Source: Isoetes taiwanensis | Lineage: Eukaryota > Streptophyta > Lycopodiopsida > Isoetales > Isoetaceae | Direction: 5' to 3' | Length of the DNA stretch: 64,000 bases | Assembly: GCA_021234155.1 (NCBI GenBank) | Contig: JAJEKV010000067.1 | Location: 4,333,279-4,397,278, forward strand | Part shown: in pieces, positions 23,582 through 33,340 of the stretch | Numbering within the stretch: the stretch's first letter is position 1 | Layout: every line of letters starts with the position of its first letter | Notes under the pieces: model-generated | What the model saw: only the letters and a program-made list of their open reading frames with translations | What the model was told of the DNA's origin: nothing | Database searches by the model: none | Program-made: the position numbers and the translations under genes

Positions 23582-23879
23582 TGATATGGTTTGTGTGCTT
23601 GGGGGTATGGGATAAAGCCTCATAGAGCTTGGGGCTCATGAAGGATCTGCCCTTTAGGGAGTTGGTTAAGGTTACTAAGAGTAGCCCTTATCAATTTGGT
23701 ATCAGAGCCAAGATTCAATTCCTCGACATTGGTGTGTTCCACATGCTTGAGGGCAAGCATCTCGAGGAAGGGCAGGAATTGATATGGTTTGTGTGCTTGG
23801 GGGTATAGGATAAAGCCTCGTAAAGGTTGGGGCTCATGAAGGATCTGCCCTTTGGGGAGTAGGTTAGTAGTCCTTATCA
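23582..23879 (+). mobile_element. SMART/TRIM: 298-bp LTR retrotransposon in miniature
   Basis: Direct terminal repeats at 23582-23693 (112 bp) and 23780-23879 (100 bp) both start TGATATGG and end CTTATCA, giving the TG...CA ends of LTRs. Three bases after the first LTR is TGGTATCAGAGCC (23697-23709), the standard primer-binding site for plant initiator tRNA-Met. Just before the second LTR is a purine-rich tract, gaggaagggcaggaa (23764-23778). The internal region is only 86 bp and non-coding. The flanks are TCGGC and TCAGC, a 5-bp target duplication with one CpG-type change. The element must have been mobilised in trans by an autonomous, probably Copia-type, element. Confidence 0.92.
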
Positions 23880-26341
23880 TCAGCCATTTCTGCTGGGCCA
23901 CAATGCCTCATCAGAGGATGTTATCTAGCCCTTAACTTTATCTTCTTGAGTTAATCTATTTTAACTTTATCTACTTGAGTTCAGCATAAGTCTAGACTTC
24001 AGCATAGGTGGAACATACTTGCATCCCATTCATTAACTAAGATTTATTTTTTTATTGCTTTGACAATATAAACATTTTATTTTTTAGGATGTTATTATAT
24101 CTAATGTGAGTTGAATGGGGCGGGACCCATTGAGCAATATTAGCAAGAAGTTGATTTCTCGTGTACATTAAAAATGCTCTTCTTCTCATCTTAAAGCTTT
24201 TCCATTTTATTCTCTTCTTACAAATGGCTCAAATGGCTTGTTATAGTTATAGTGCATATCTTCTTGGTTTAAGTGTCCACTTCTTTGGATCGACATTTAT
24301 ATCATATAATAGTCTTTTTTTTCAATGCCATCATAGAACTGCGCAAAACTGTGCTTGGCCTTATTTTTGAACCAAAGCAACCCATAACAATGGTAGGGCA
24401 AGGCACTTTAGCATGAAAGGGCAAGCAACATCCACATGTTGACAAACAATGTATGCACATGACAATTAAATACAATGATGGTATGGAGAGCATCATTCCT
24501 AAATCATTGAATGCATTGGAGCATGCATTTTATGCATTGGAGCAATAGGCAAGAAAAACAATGAGGGATATCGACCTCGACTCAATGCATGGGAAACCTA
24601 CTAAAGTATGAGTTTGAAAGAGAAAAAGGGGCTAGAAGGTGAGATGGAGGTGCTGCTAATGGAGGCACATGATAGATAAACATGCAAGCCAAATAGCGCG
24701 ATCCCAACTTAAAAGGAGGAACTTCGCTAGAACCACATGACAAAACTTTGCTCGAACCACATGACAATGAATGCGGGGCACCCTCTTGGCCATGTGTCAC
24801 ACAAAAGCAATATATTTAAAGGATCCCACACCACATTAAAATGAATGTGGGGCACCATTTGCCCCATATTGTGTCACACAAAAGCAATATATTTAGGTGG
24901 ATAGATTCTGCACAATGGCAGGCACCACGTGCAAGTAACCAAGGCAAGGGTGCAAAGAGGATCCCATGCACTTCTCCTCCTTGCTTCCACAGCACTGCTC
25001 CAGGTATTAATAAACCAAAAGCAAATAAAAAAGACCCAACAACATGGACTGTGGGACCTGGTCTTGCCAAAAAGTCTGCCCTCCTGGAAGTTGACCCCAC
25101 TTTAGATCTTTCCACAATGTCCTGACCTGTGCCATATTTTACTCATATCTCTTATATCTTCCTAGCACAGAAACAGACCATTTTCTTGTCCTCTACACCT
25201 CCTGATCCTTCTGTTCTCCTGCTCTATTTAGTGGGATGTACTGCTGCCACATTTGTCTACTTCTGCAGCTTTTTGGGTCCACTTCTAACATCATCGTTCG
25301 GCGCATAGGATTTCAGTAGCCTGGCTTTTGTGAGCAATGTAGTATGGCCCCTTTTATGCTGCAGATTTTTTTATTGTTCAAAAGAATCAGCCTTTGCCAC
25401 TTTGGCTTGTTGGATCTATGTTCATGTCCCATCTATCATGTTTGTCACAACCCTTTCATCATCTGTTAAATTTGCATAGCCATTATTCTTTCCATACCAG
25501 CCATGAACTGCCCATCTCAGTTAAAGTGCATAAAGAAATGGCTCATCATATGCATTAATTTGTATTCCAACTGTAATGCCTTAATGTAATGAATTATATT
25601 AATTATCTGTTAAAACTGTGAGTAATGGATTAGTAAACAAACTGTTGGCCATGGGGCCAGTTGTAATAACAAAAAAGAATGGTCAAAGGAAAAGTGGGGT
25701 CTCCAGGACGACCAGCCCAAAAATGTCGGCAAAAATGGTGTATTGTGTGTGACCTGACAGAAGTGGTCCCAAGCTATCCAGGTCAGATCCCATATCATCC
25801 ACTTTGCTGACAGACCGTGCGAAAACAATTGGGTCAGACAGCCTGTTTCAAACAACTTGTTGGTTTCAACATTGTTCAATGTCATTCTGTTACTTGATTT
25901 CGTTTTCCATTCATTTTAGTTAGTCTCGAGGACCATGTTAGCATATACTGCTTTGGGCAGATCCGTGGAGGAATATTCTTCCCTCAGGTGCTACAGAGTA
26001 ATGTTTGATTTATCTTTCTGGCATTACATGGTGCTCCTGATCTCAAGCAACTTTTCACATTATAACACAGTGTCCAGCAGTAGCAATTTGTAACCCAAAA
26101 AGTTTTGTCCAACCCAGAAAGTTTTGTCCATTTTGAATACCACTTCTTCAGGTTTTCTTTCAATGAGATTCTGAGAGACTGGATAAAATTTCCTTCTTCC
26201 AGGTTACAAAATTATAGTGCATGATTTAGATATCTGCAACTATGGCCATAAGCTTCCTCTTCTTTTGAAGTTAGTTCTCTGTCTGCACTGATTCCATTCC
26301 TGCGTGCTTTGCTAAACATCTGATCCATCATAGGCTAGATA
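23880..26341. other. No gene; local direct repeats near 24.7-24.9 kb
   Basis: A ~72-bp duplication places gaatgcggggcacc and tgtcacacaaaagcaatata near 24770 and again near 24840. A smaller pair (tcgaaccacatgacaa type) lies just before it. GC-rich patches near 24900-25120 suggest an old LTR, but I could not find a second copy. This stretch also forms the 3' flank of the PPR gene. Confidence 0.4.
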
Positions 26342-28786
26342 TTAATAGTACTCACCGCAAGAACATTTTCCGTCTTTAAAATTATGAATTCGATATCCAT
26401 CCCTTATTATGATTTCACGTTTTTCTATCTTCGAGATGAATTTGGTTGCATCATGACAATCCATGCAAACACGAAGATTTTTTGTCGCTCTAATAACTGT
26501 GCCCTCAGGTGTGCTCAAAAGCCCATAGGCAATTGCCAGTTTTTCGCAATGTCCACACAAGGCATCCTCCTTGTCCATATCAGACATTTGACCCAAAACC
26601 ATGTCAAAGTGTGGGGCATATCCTTCCTCTTTCAGTTTCTTATTTAACTGTTTTAGCATGGCATAAATCTTATCACTTTGTGGATGGCCTTTGTCTCCCA
26701 CAAAAAATTCATGCAGCTCATTATTAACTTCTATCCATGCCTTTGCAGGTTTCTTCCATATTCCTGCATGCTTTCTCATCTCTTCAATTCTCTCTGCATC
26801 CTCCCGCATGTGTGCATCAGAATAGGCCTGTGACATGAGAATGTATGCACCAGCATCATAGGGGTCCAGAGAAATAATCCGATTAAAGCATCTTCTTCCA
26901 AGCTCAATGTTACCATATGTTCTGCAGGCTGTAAGCAAACAAGTCCATCCAAAAACATTGGATTGAACAGCTTGAAGTAGCTTTTCCGCCTCCTTTAGAT
27001 ATCCCGCTCGACTGAAAAGGTCAATCATGCAGTTGCAGTGGTTAAGATTTGGTGTAATAGTATGGCTATCATTCATCGATTTGAAATATCGACAGCCTTC
27101 TTCCACTATACCTGCACGACTACACGCAGCAAGAATAGTGGTATAAATTGTCTCATCCGGCTTGATGCCCTCCTTTTGCATGTCTCCAAGAAATTTCCCA
27201 GCAAGTGAAATGTGGCCATCCTGGGCATATGCTGCAACCATTGCACCCCATGAAACTATATTTCGACTGGGCAACTCATCAAATATTTTCAGTGCCTCAC
27301 CCAGGCTCCCACATTTGACATACATGTCAACAATTGCACTCCCAAGAACAATATCCAGTTCAAGTCCCCTCTCCACAATTTGATGATGTATCAATCTTCC
27401 CTTGTCTATGGCCCCTGCATTACCACAGGTTTTCAAGATACTTAAAAATGCAACTCTATTTGGCTTTATGCCTCGTTGCTGCATAGTTTTAAAAAGATCC
27501 AGAGCAGCAAAAGCATGTCCATGCTGTGCATATCCTGAAATCATGACCACCCAAGAAACAACATCACGGTTTTCCAATTCATCAAATATTTTCTGTGCTT
27601 CTTCCAAGGCTCCACATTTTGCATACATGTCAATGATTGTATTATCAATGACATTATCCCACTCTACTCCACTCTTATTTAGCTGGTTATGTATCTTTCG
27701 GCCTTGTTCTAAAGAAGCAATTGTAGCACATGCCTTTAACAGACTCAAAAATGTAACCTTATCAGGTTGTACCCCTTCAAGCTGCATTTGTTCAAAAAGT
27801 CTTAAAGCAAGCTCACCATCCCCATCCCGAGCATACCCTGCAAGCAATGCATCCCATGATACCACATCTCGACCTTGTATTCTGTCAAAAACATTACATG
27901 CCTCTCCCATACTACCACATTTGGCATACATATCAATAAGAGTGTTGCCAAGACTAAGCTCCATTTCCAAATTACTTTTGATAATATGGCTATGGATCAA
28001 CCTACCCTTTTCAGTTGCTCCAGTATTGGTACATGCCTTCAAGATGGCAAGAAAGGTAGCCCTTTCTGGTTTTATACCCTCAAGTTGCATCATGTCAAAT
28101 AGTCCCAAAGCTTCAAAAGCATAACCATGCTGGGCATAACCTCCAACCAATGCACTAAAAGAAACTGTATCTCGATTTTCTAATTCATCAAACAATTTTC
28201 TTGCTTCCTCTAAACTTCCACATTTGGCATACATGTCTATGAGCGTGTTCCCTATAATAACATCCGAAACAAGATCATGATTTTTTAGCTCGTTGTGTAC
28301 AAGCCTGCCCTGTGTAAGAATTCCTGTTCTGCAGCATGATTTAACAATGGCAATAAAAACAGAGGGATCACTGCTTATATCTGATAATTGCATTTTTTGG
28401 TATAATTCAAGCGCCCTCTCACCATATCCAAACCTAGAGTTAGCACAAATAATTGCACTCCAAGTATATAGACTAGGCTTTGCAACCTTCTCAAATGCAA
28501 CATTTGCTTCATGAAATTCCCCAGAGAAGGAAAACAGCCGTATTAGATGATCTCCTAAAACCCCAACTGAGTCTAATCCATTTCGACTCATAAGACACTG
28601 CACCCGCCTGGCAGCTTCCATATCTTTCACCCTGGTGCACTCTTGCAGACAATCATATGCAACATCTCGAGGAATAAAAATGCCTTGTCTTTCCATAACA
28701 TCAGCCTTCTGAAGTGCCTCATCTAACCAAGCATTTCGAGGTAAATTGCTTAGAATCTTTGCTGATTTCTGTTCAAGCCTTCCCAT
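26342..28786 (-). CDS. PLS-class pentatricopeptide repeat protein with DYW deaminase domain
   Basis: An intact intronless ORF of 814 residues. Tandem PPR motifs fill about residues 40-600 in P-L-S order (recurring NTLIDMYAKCGSLEEARKLF and GYAQHGxAFEALxLFxxMQ). E/E+ motifs follow, then a DYW domain. The domain keeps the cytidine-deaminase zinc site: His746, Glu748, Cys774 and Cys777 in HCE...CMDC. It also keeps the second zinc site His801, Cys808 and Cys810. The C-terminus is GEYY instead of DYW, and the PG box reads KKPAKAWIEV. DYW-PPR proteins bind organellar transcripts and edit C to U, so it probably acts in plastid or mitochondrion; the N-terminus is not an obvious transit peptide. An in-frame TAA nine bases upstream of the ATG fixes the start unless an upstream intron exists. 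The target RNA cannot be read with confidence by eye. Confidence 0.96.
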   Translation of the reverse strand: MGRLEQKSAKILSNLPRNAWLDEALQKADVMERQGIFIPRDVAYDCLQECTRVKDMEAARRVQCLMSRNGLDSVGVLGDHLIRLFSFSGEFHEANVAFEKVAKPSLYTWSAIICANSRFGYGERALELYQKMQLSDISSDPSVFIAIVKSCCRTGILTQGRLVHNELKNHDLVSDVIIGNTLIDMYAKCGSLEEARKLFDELENRDTVSFSALVGGYAQHGYAFEALGLFDMMQLEGIKPERATFLAILKACTNTGATEKGRLIHSHIIKSNLEMELSLGNTLIDMYAKCGSMGEACNVFDRIQGRDVVSWDALLAGYARDGDGELALRLFEQMQLEGVQPDKVTFLSLLKACATIASLEQGRKIHNQLNKSGVEWDNVIDNTIIDMYAKCGALEEAQKIFDELENRDVVSWVVMISGYAQHGHAFAALDLFKTMQQRGIKPNRVAFLSILKTCGNAGAIDKGRLIHHQIVERGLELDIVLGSAIVDMYVKCGSLGEALKIFDELPSRNIVSWGAMVAAYAQDGHISLAGKFLGDMQKEGIKPDETIYTTILAACSRAGIVEEGCRYFKSMNDSHTITPNLNHCNCMIDLFSRAGYLKEAEKLLQAVQSNVFGWTCLLTACRTYGNIELGRRCFNRIISLDPYDAGAYILMSQAYSDAHMREDAERIEEMRKHAGIWKKPAKAWIEVNNELHEFFVGDKGHPQSDKIYAMLKQLNKKLKEEGYAPHFDMVLGQMSDMDKEDALCGHCEKLAIAYGLLSTPEGTVIRATKNLRVCMDCHDATKFISKIEKREIIIRDGYRIHNFKDGKCSCGEYY

Positions 28787-29136
28787 TATAAATTATTTTC
28801 CAAGTTTATTGAAATCAGAAATCTCACATTGTAGAAGTCGGGATCTTGATTACTCGAGCATCGTAAACAAGCAGATGTCGGTGACCTGTGATATCCCAAG
28901 TTTGGTTTGGACATTAGTCAAGCTCTTACTACCTTTTTTGAATTGCAATGCACTCGTGGTACATAAATAATAGGCATACTTCATCACAGATCCAAGCAAG
29001 CAACTCTCCTTCGTCCATATTTGTTTCTTCGCTGCATCACTTTTTTGCTCATTCTAGTTAACAGGACACCTTCGTGGGTAAGGACCCCGTTTTCGGATTG
29101 CCTGGCCCAGGGGCAATATTTAGGGAGAGGGTTCTG
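28787..29136. other. 5' flank of the PPR gene
   Basis: AT-rich, no recognised gene. It presumably holds the PPR promoter on the minus strand, but no clear TATA box was identified. Confidence 0.35.
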
Positions 29137-29379
29137 TTGTGTCTTATATTTCAAGGCATAGGCTACTATTGGTCTATGTCAAGATTTAAGAAGAAGTGGT
29201 TTTCACACGGAACCATATAAGACATGTCTTAGGTTCGGGTAGGTTTGGATGGGTTCGATAAGGGCAATGGAGTTTTATTATCCCGGGGAACTTCCCCCGC
29301 AATAAAATAAGACACCACTTATTATATTTTATGCCTTTTCACACGATGTCTTATAATATGGCTGTCCTATTTCATATAA
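29137..29379 (+). repeat. Inverted-repeat copy flanking the LINE-B remnant, left
   Basis: The sequence from gtgtcttatatttcaaggcat to ccacttattatatttt matches the reverse complement of about 31820-32040. A following motif (ccttttcacacgatgtcttataatatggctgtcc, about 29334-29372) matches the reverse complement of about 32200-32240. TTTTCACAC recurs in both blocks and may be a terminal motif of a MITE family. Confidence 0.65.
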
Positions 29380-31760
29380 GGAAGGAAGGAAGGAAGGAAG
29401 TTTATTTTAACGTCCACGGAGGCCAGAGGCCTATGAGACGGTACATGCAGAAAACAGGCAAAAAAGCCAAAAACTCCAACACCAAAAAACAAACAATGTA
29501 ACTGTACAGTAGAACCCTACTACCGGGATGAAAAAACCCCCACTTGGGAGGAAAAACCCTAACAGTAGGCTCTCAAATACCATGCCCCAGAAGAGCAAGT
29601 CTGACGGTACCGAAATCTGCGGGATGTAAGTTCCCGGTCGGCTACCATAGGTGATGCAAGTAATCGATGTAGCGGTGTGTCGAGCATCTAAGATCGGTGT
29701 GCATTGCTTTCCGGACATGGGCATATCTTTGGCAATCATTTGGAGGGCATGGTGCTCATCCTCTATCACGCATCTCACAACACCGACATATCCTCTCCTC
29801 CACAGGGATCCCGGTGCCCGCCATTCACCCCCAACTGTTTCAATTAGGTAATGGGAACCCGTCCTTATGGCGGCAATAGCTCTCCGTTTCTTCACCGAGA
29901 TGTGTGCTTTCAAGGCAATGCGATGGGGTCCATGCTCAAGGTAGGGATTAATCGGCGTGATAGTGCTCTCTGTCTTGGGCTTTGCAAGAGTAGAGGCATC
30001 CCAGGTGGCGGCATAGCCCGCATCCAATTGCCCATTCTGCGCGATCGAATGCGCCAATTGCCACCATCCGTTGGTAATCCATAGACAACCTCCTAAACCA
30101 TCCCTTACGATGCTCGTGTGCCATACCCTCTTCAACCGGCCCGGGGGGCCCTCCGGTTAACAACACAACTGTGGGGGGCAAGCGATGCTCATCCATCCCA
30201 TCCACCTTATGGAAGCAAGTAAGATGCTGCGCAAGATAGCGAATCTTTGTAAAGGCCGAAACCCCGCCTCATACAACAAAATCGATATGGTACGGTGTCC
30301 TTCACTCCCAAGCTATATGTCAAGAAAGCTTTACGCACCCTTTCCAACCTATCCCACGTATTTTTGCTAACTTGCCGGGCCCCAAACCTCCACCCCATAT
30401 AGCGGCAGACCTCGACCAAAGCCCTAAACGGTGTGCTCTCCTCGCCCAATCATAGAGATCTATCCCAAAACACGCGTTTTGCCTTTGCATATAAAGCCTT
30501 CCGGCCAGACCGGCTCTCCTCTCCACACACTCATCCCACAAAGATGTTAGTAGTGAAATCAATTCCCGGATACTTGAAGCTCAGCACCATCTCCACTTCC
30601 CGTCCCCCTGTAATATAACTCCGGGATAGGGTGTTTGCGAGGACGAGGATCGTGAGAAGCTTAGTTTTGTGCAAGTTCATCGCCATTCCCGTTGCCCCAC
30701 GTAACCCACCGAGGGCATCCAAGCTGCCGCCGCATATCTTTCTTTGGCCGTGTGGGCTAGCAAAGCTACATCATCCGCATATAGTAACCGGCTCACAGAG
30801 GTCGATCGGATAATTGCACCCCCGGCTCCCCATGGTGCCGCATCCACGTCTCCAAGCTATCAATGTACAACCCAAAAGCGTTGGAGACAACGGGCAGCCC
30901 CAACTTAACTCCCATAGTGCTAGCTACCCGCCGATCTTCATAAAGCGTAAGAAAGATAAATCCCATCATAAAGCCGGGTGCACCACATTTTGCAACTCTG
31001 TGGAACTCGCAATTCTTGCAACCTCGCCCACGGCATGTCTCTAGGGGCGGTATCATATATGCGGTCTTAAAATCTAAAAAAGCGGCAATACAAATCACGT
31101 CGGCGCATTGCGGCTTGCCTCCATCAACACTCTCAAAGTAAAGATATGGTCGTGGAGTGAGTGAGGGCGAAGCCCCGCCTGGCCAATTGCCCGCCCCCCC
31201 CCCTCGGCCCACTTAGTGAGCTTCTTCTCCACCACCCCGCCGGGAGCTTTGCAAACAAATGCCCGAACTTACCATAATCATCCGGTAATTCCCGGCTCAT
31301 CCTTATTACCCGGCTTTATGAGCAGGGAACAACCTTACTAACCATCCACTCCACGGGGAGCCCCTCGCCGAGCACGGTTAATGATCACCGCCGGGGGCCC
31401 TACCACGGATGGGCCACCCCACTTCAACAGTTCGACTGCGGCCCACAAAATCCTTTTGCCTTGCCATTCGCCCGGATGCCCGAGACCCTCGCCGGACATC
31501 CTCCCGCGTGAGTCTGCAAAGACCTCTCCTACCTGATCCGGACCACGGCATTAGCTCACGGGGGTCATATAACTCCCCAGCGGTGCATTCATTGCTCCAC
31601 ACTTACATTACCAGCCACCTGCGCTTCTTGTATAACACCTTACGCCAAAAAGCTTTTGGCTCTGCCATAAGCATGTCAAATAGGCGCTCCTGGGTTTCTG
31701 CCATGTATCTCCCCTTCTTGGCTTTTAGGAAGAGCTTATAGTCTTGCAGGGCCTGTGGCC
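29380..31760 (-). pseudogene. LINE-B non-LTR retrotransposon remnant with (CTTC)n tail
   Basis: Read on the minus strand from about 31760: a pre-RT block with DYKLFLKAKKGRYMAETQE and FWRKVLYKK, then AGNYRMIMVSSG near 31290, a FLDFKTAYMIPP block near 31060, GVKLGLPVVSNAFGLYID near 30900, LLYADDVALLAHTAKERYAA near 30780-30730, and a NLHKTKLL...FKYPGIDF block. The conserved C-terminal block KKRRAIAAIRTGSHYL lies near 29890. YADD is intact, but frames change repeatedly. The 3' end at 29401 is followed by a (CTTC)n tail (29380-29400), and upstream endonuclease sequence is missing (5' truncation). Flanking inverted repeats at 29.1 and 31.8-32.2 kb are a separate family. Confidence 0.82.
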
Positions 31761-31779
31761 CCTAACCAAAAAATAAGAC

Positions 31780-32240
31780 ACAAAAATAAGACCACCTATT
31801 ATTTTGAATATGACTGGTCAATAGAATAAAATAGAATATAATAAGTGGTGTCCTATTTTATGGCGGGGGAAGTCCCCTGGTATAAAATAAGACTCCATTG
31901 CCCTTACCGAATCTATCTGAACCGACCCGAACCTAAATAAGACATGCCTTATATGGCTCCGTGTGAAAATCAATTCTTCTTAAATGTTGACATGGACCAA
32001 TAGTATGCCTTAAAATATAAGACACACTAGTCGTGTGAAAAGCCCCTTTCAAAATAAAAGGTGGTCTTATTTTATGATAGTTTTCACACTAGTATTTGTT
32101 AGTGTCTCATTTACATAAGACATCCTTTAATATGAAACCAACTTATATTTGTGTGTCTTATTTTTTGCTTTGGAGTCACAAATGATGTCTTATATAAAAT
32201 GGGACAGCCATATTATAAGACATCGTGTGAAAAGGCCCTT
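31780..32240 (-). repeat. Inverted-repeat copy flanking the LINE-B remnant, right
   Basis: Reverse-complement counterpart of 29137-29379 by eye, over roughly 200 bp plus a separate 40-bp block. The order of the two blocks differs from a simple inverted pair, so this is not the plain terminal repeat of one element. A small hairpin-like MITE may sit inside at about 32035-32095 (gtgtgaaaag ... gttttcacac). Confidence 0.6.
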
Positions 32241-33146
32241 ATTTAGCACTTTAGGGAATATTTTCGTCATATTAAAAGATCTAAATGCCTATAGTTTTTT
32301 ATTTGCATACAAGGGCAAACCTTTGATTAATGGGCTAGTAGATGGGCTTTTGTTATGGATAGCCAAGATCGTTTTGGAGGGATTTTTGGACGATGGGGAT
32401 TCTGTTAACCTGCGTTAGTCAGCGTTAATGGGGTGGATCTTATTGTCGTCGATTAGCGTGAGGCGTTAGCAGGCCATCGCGCTGTTGAGACCTGAAGCAG
32501 AGTTCAAGCAGCATTTCGAAACAATTTGTCTTGGCACCTTACTCGCACACTGCGAGAATACCCGTTCAGATCTTTGAAAGAAAAAGATTACGGCTTTTAT
32601 TATTTAGCACTCCATCCCTCTGGCCCTCTTTTTATTGGGCTGCTTCTTCTTTTTGCTTTGACTAAAGCAACGATGGCAGAGTAGAGCATGGAATCGTGGG
32701 TTGCCAAGGCCGGCCAGAGTTCTCTCATGGCCGAAAATCCTTTCAAAGGCCGGATGTGGGTAAGGGTTAGGTAACAGGGGTAGAGGCAAATACATCAAGA
32801 ACAAGTGGGCATGCTTGCAATGGCATTATAGACAATAGATTGGCCATCTTTTCTTTAGAGCAGATGCAAGGTAAGATCCTCGTTTGGCAGAGACGATTCC
32901 TCAGATGATCTGAGATACTCTTTCCATTTCGACCATCCGCTACTGGTTCTTTCTATCCACTGCGGGGATACTGGCTTTCTATCCACTGCGGGAATAGGAT
33001 CGTGAGAGGAGGTTAAAGCATGATTTAATCTAGAGAGAATGTTACAATTTTGAGAATTCGAGTTGAGCCAACTAGGTGGACCTCAAGAATTCTCACCTTC
33101 ATCGTTATCTTCTTTAGCCACTAATTTTTGCAATTGGGACTTCTTG
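32241..33146. other. No recognisable gene
   Basis: A short duplication of tctatccactgcggg near 32955 and 32980 is the only repeat noticed. No domain was seen on either strand. Confidence 0.3.
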
Positions 33147-33328
33147 GGTGTTGTAGATGGTGATGGTCGGTTTGTACAGCAGTAGAGTTGCAGTTTTTCT
33201 GTGAGTTTGTTGTGGAGTGTCGAGGTATCACTGTCTCTTTGGGGCAGTTCTCCTTCCTCCTCACTTGCTTTGTAACATTACCATTCTTTTAATATATTGA
33301 TGACACAGTTCTTCAAAAAAAAAAAAAA
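33147..33328 (+). mobile_element. LINE-A 3' end, strongly 5'-truncated copy with A-tail
   Basis: About 168 bp match the 3' UTR of the LINE at 10.56 kb, read on its minus strand, with about five mismatches by eye. It starts at ggtgttgtagatggtgatgg and ends in a run of 14 A (33315-33328). It carries no coding sequence. A target duplication was not clear. The copy ends about 12 bp from the stop codon of the decayed gene to its right. Confidence 0.9.
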
Positions 33329-33340
33329 CACAGCCATAGT

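Noticed and set aside
24771-24900. LTR pair of a retrotransposon
   Set aside because: The 72-bp duplication has no TG/CA ends, primer site or target duplication.
27402-28124. Plus-strand 240-aa frame
   Set aside because: Antisense shadow of the PPR repeats, whose regular motif keeps the opposite strand open.
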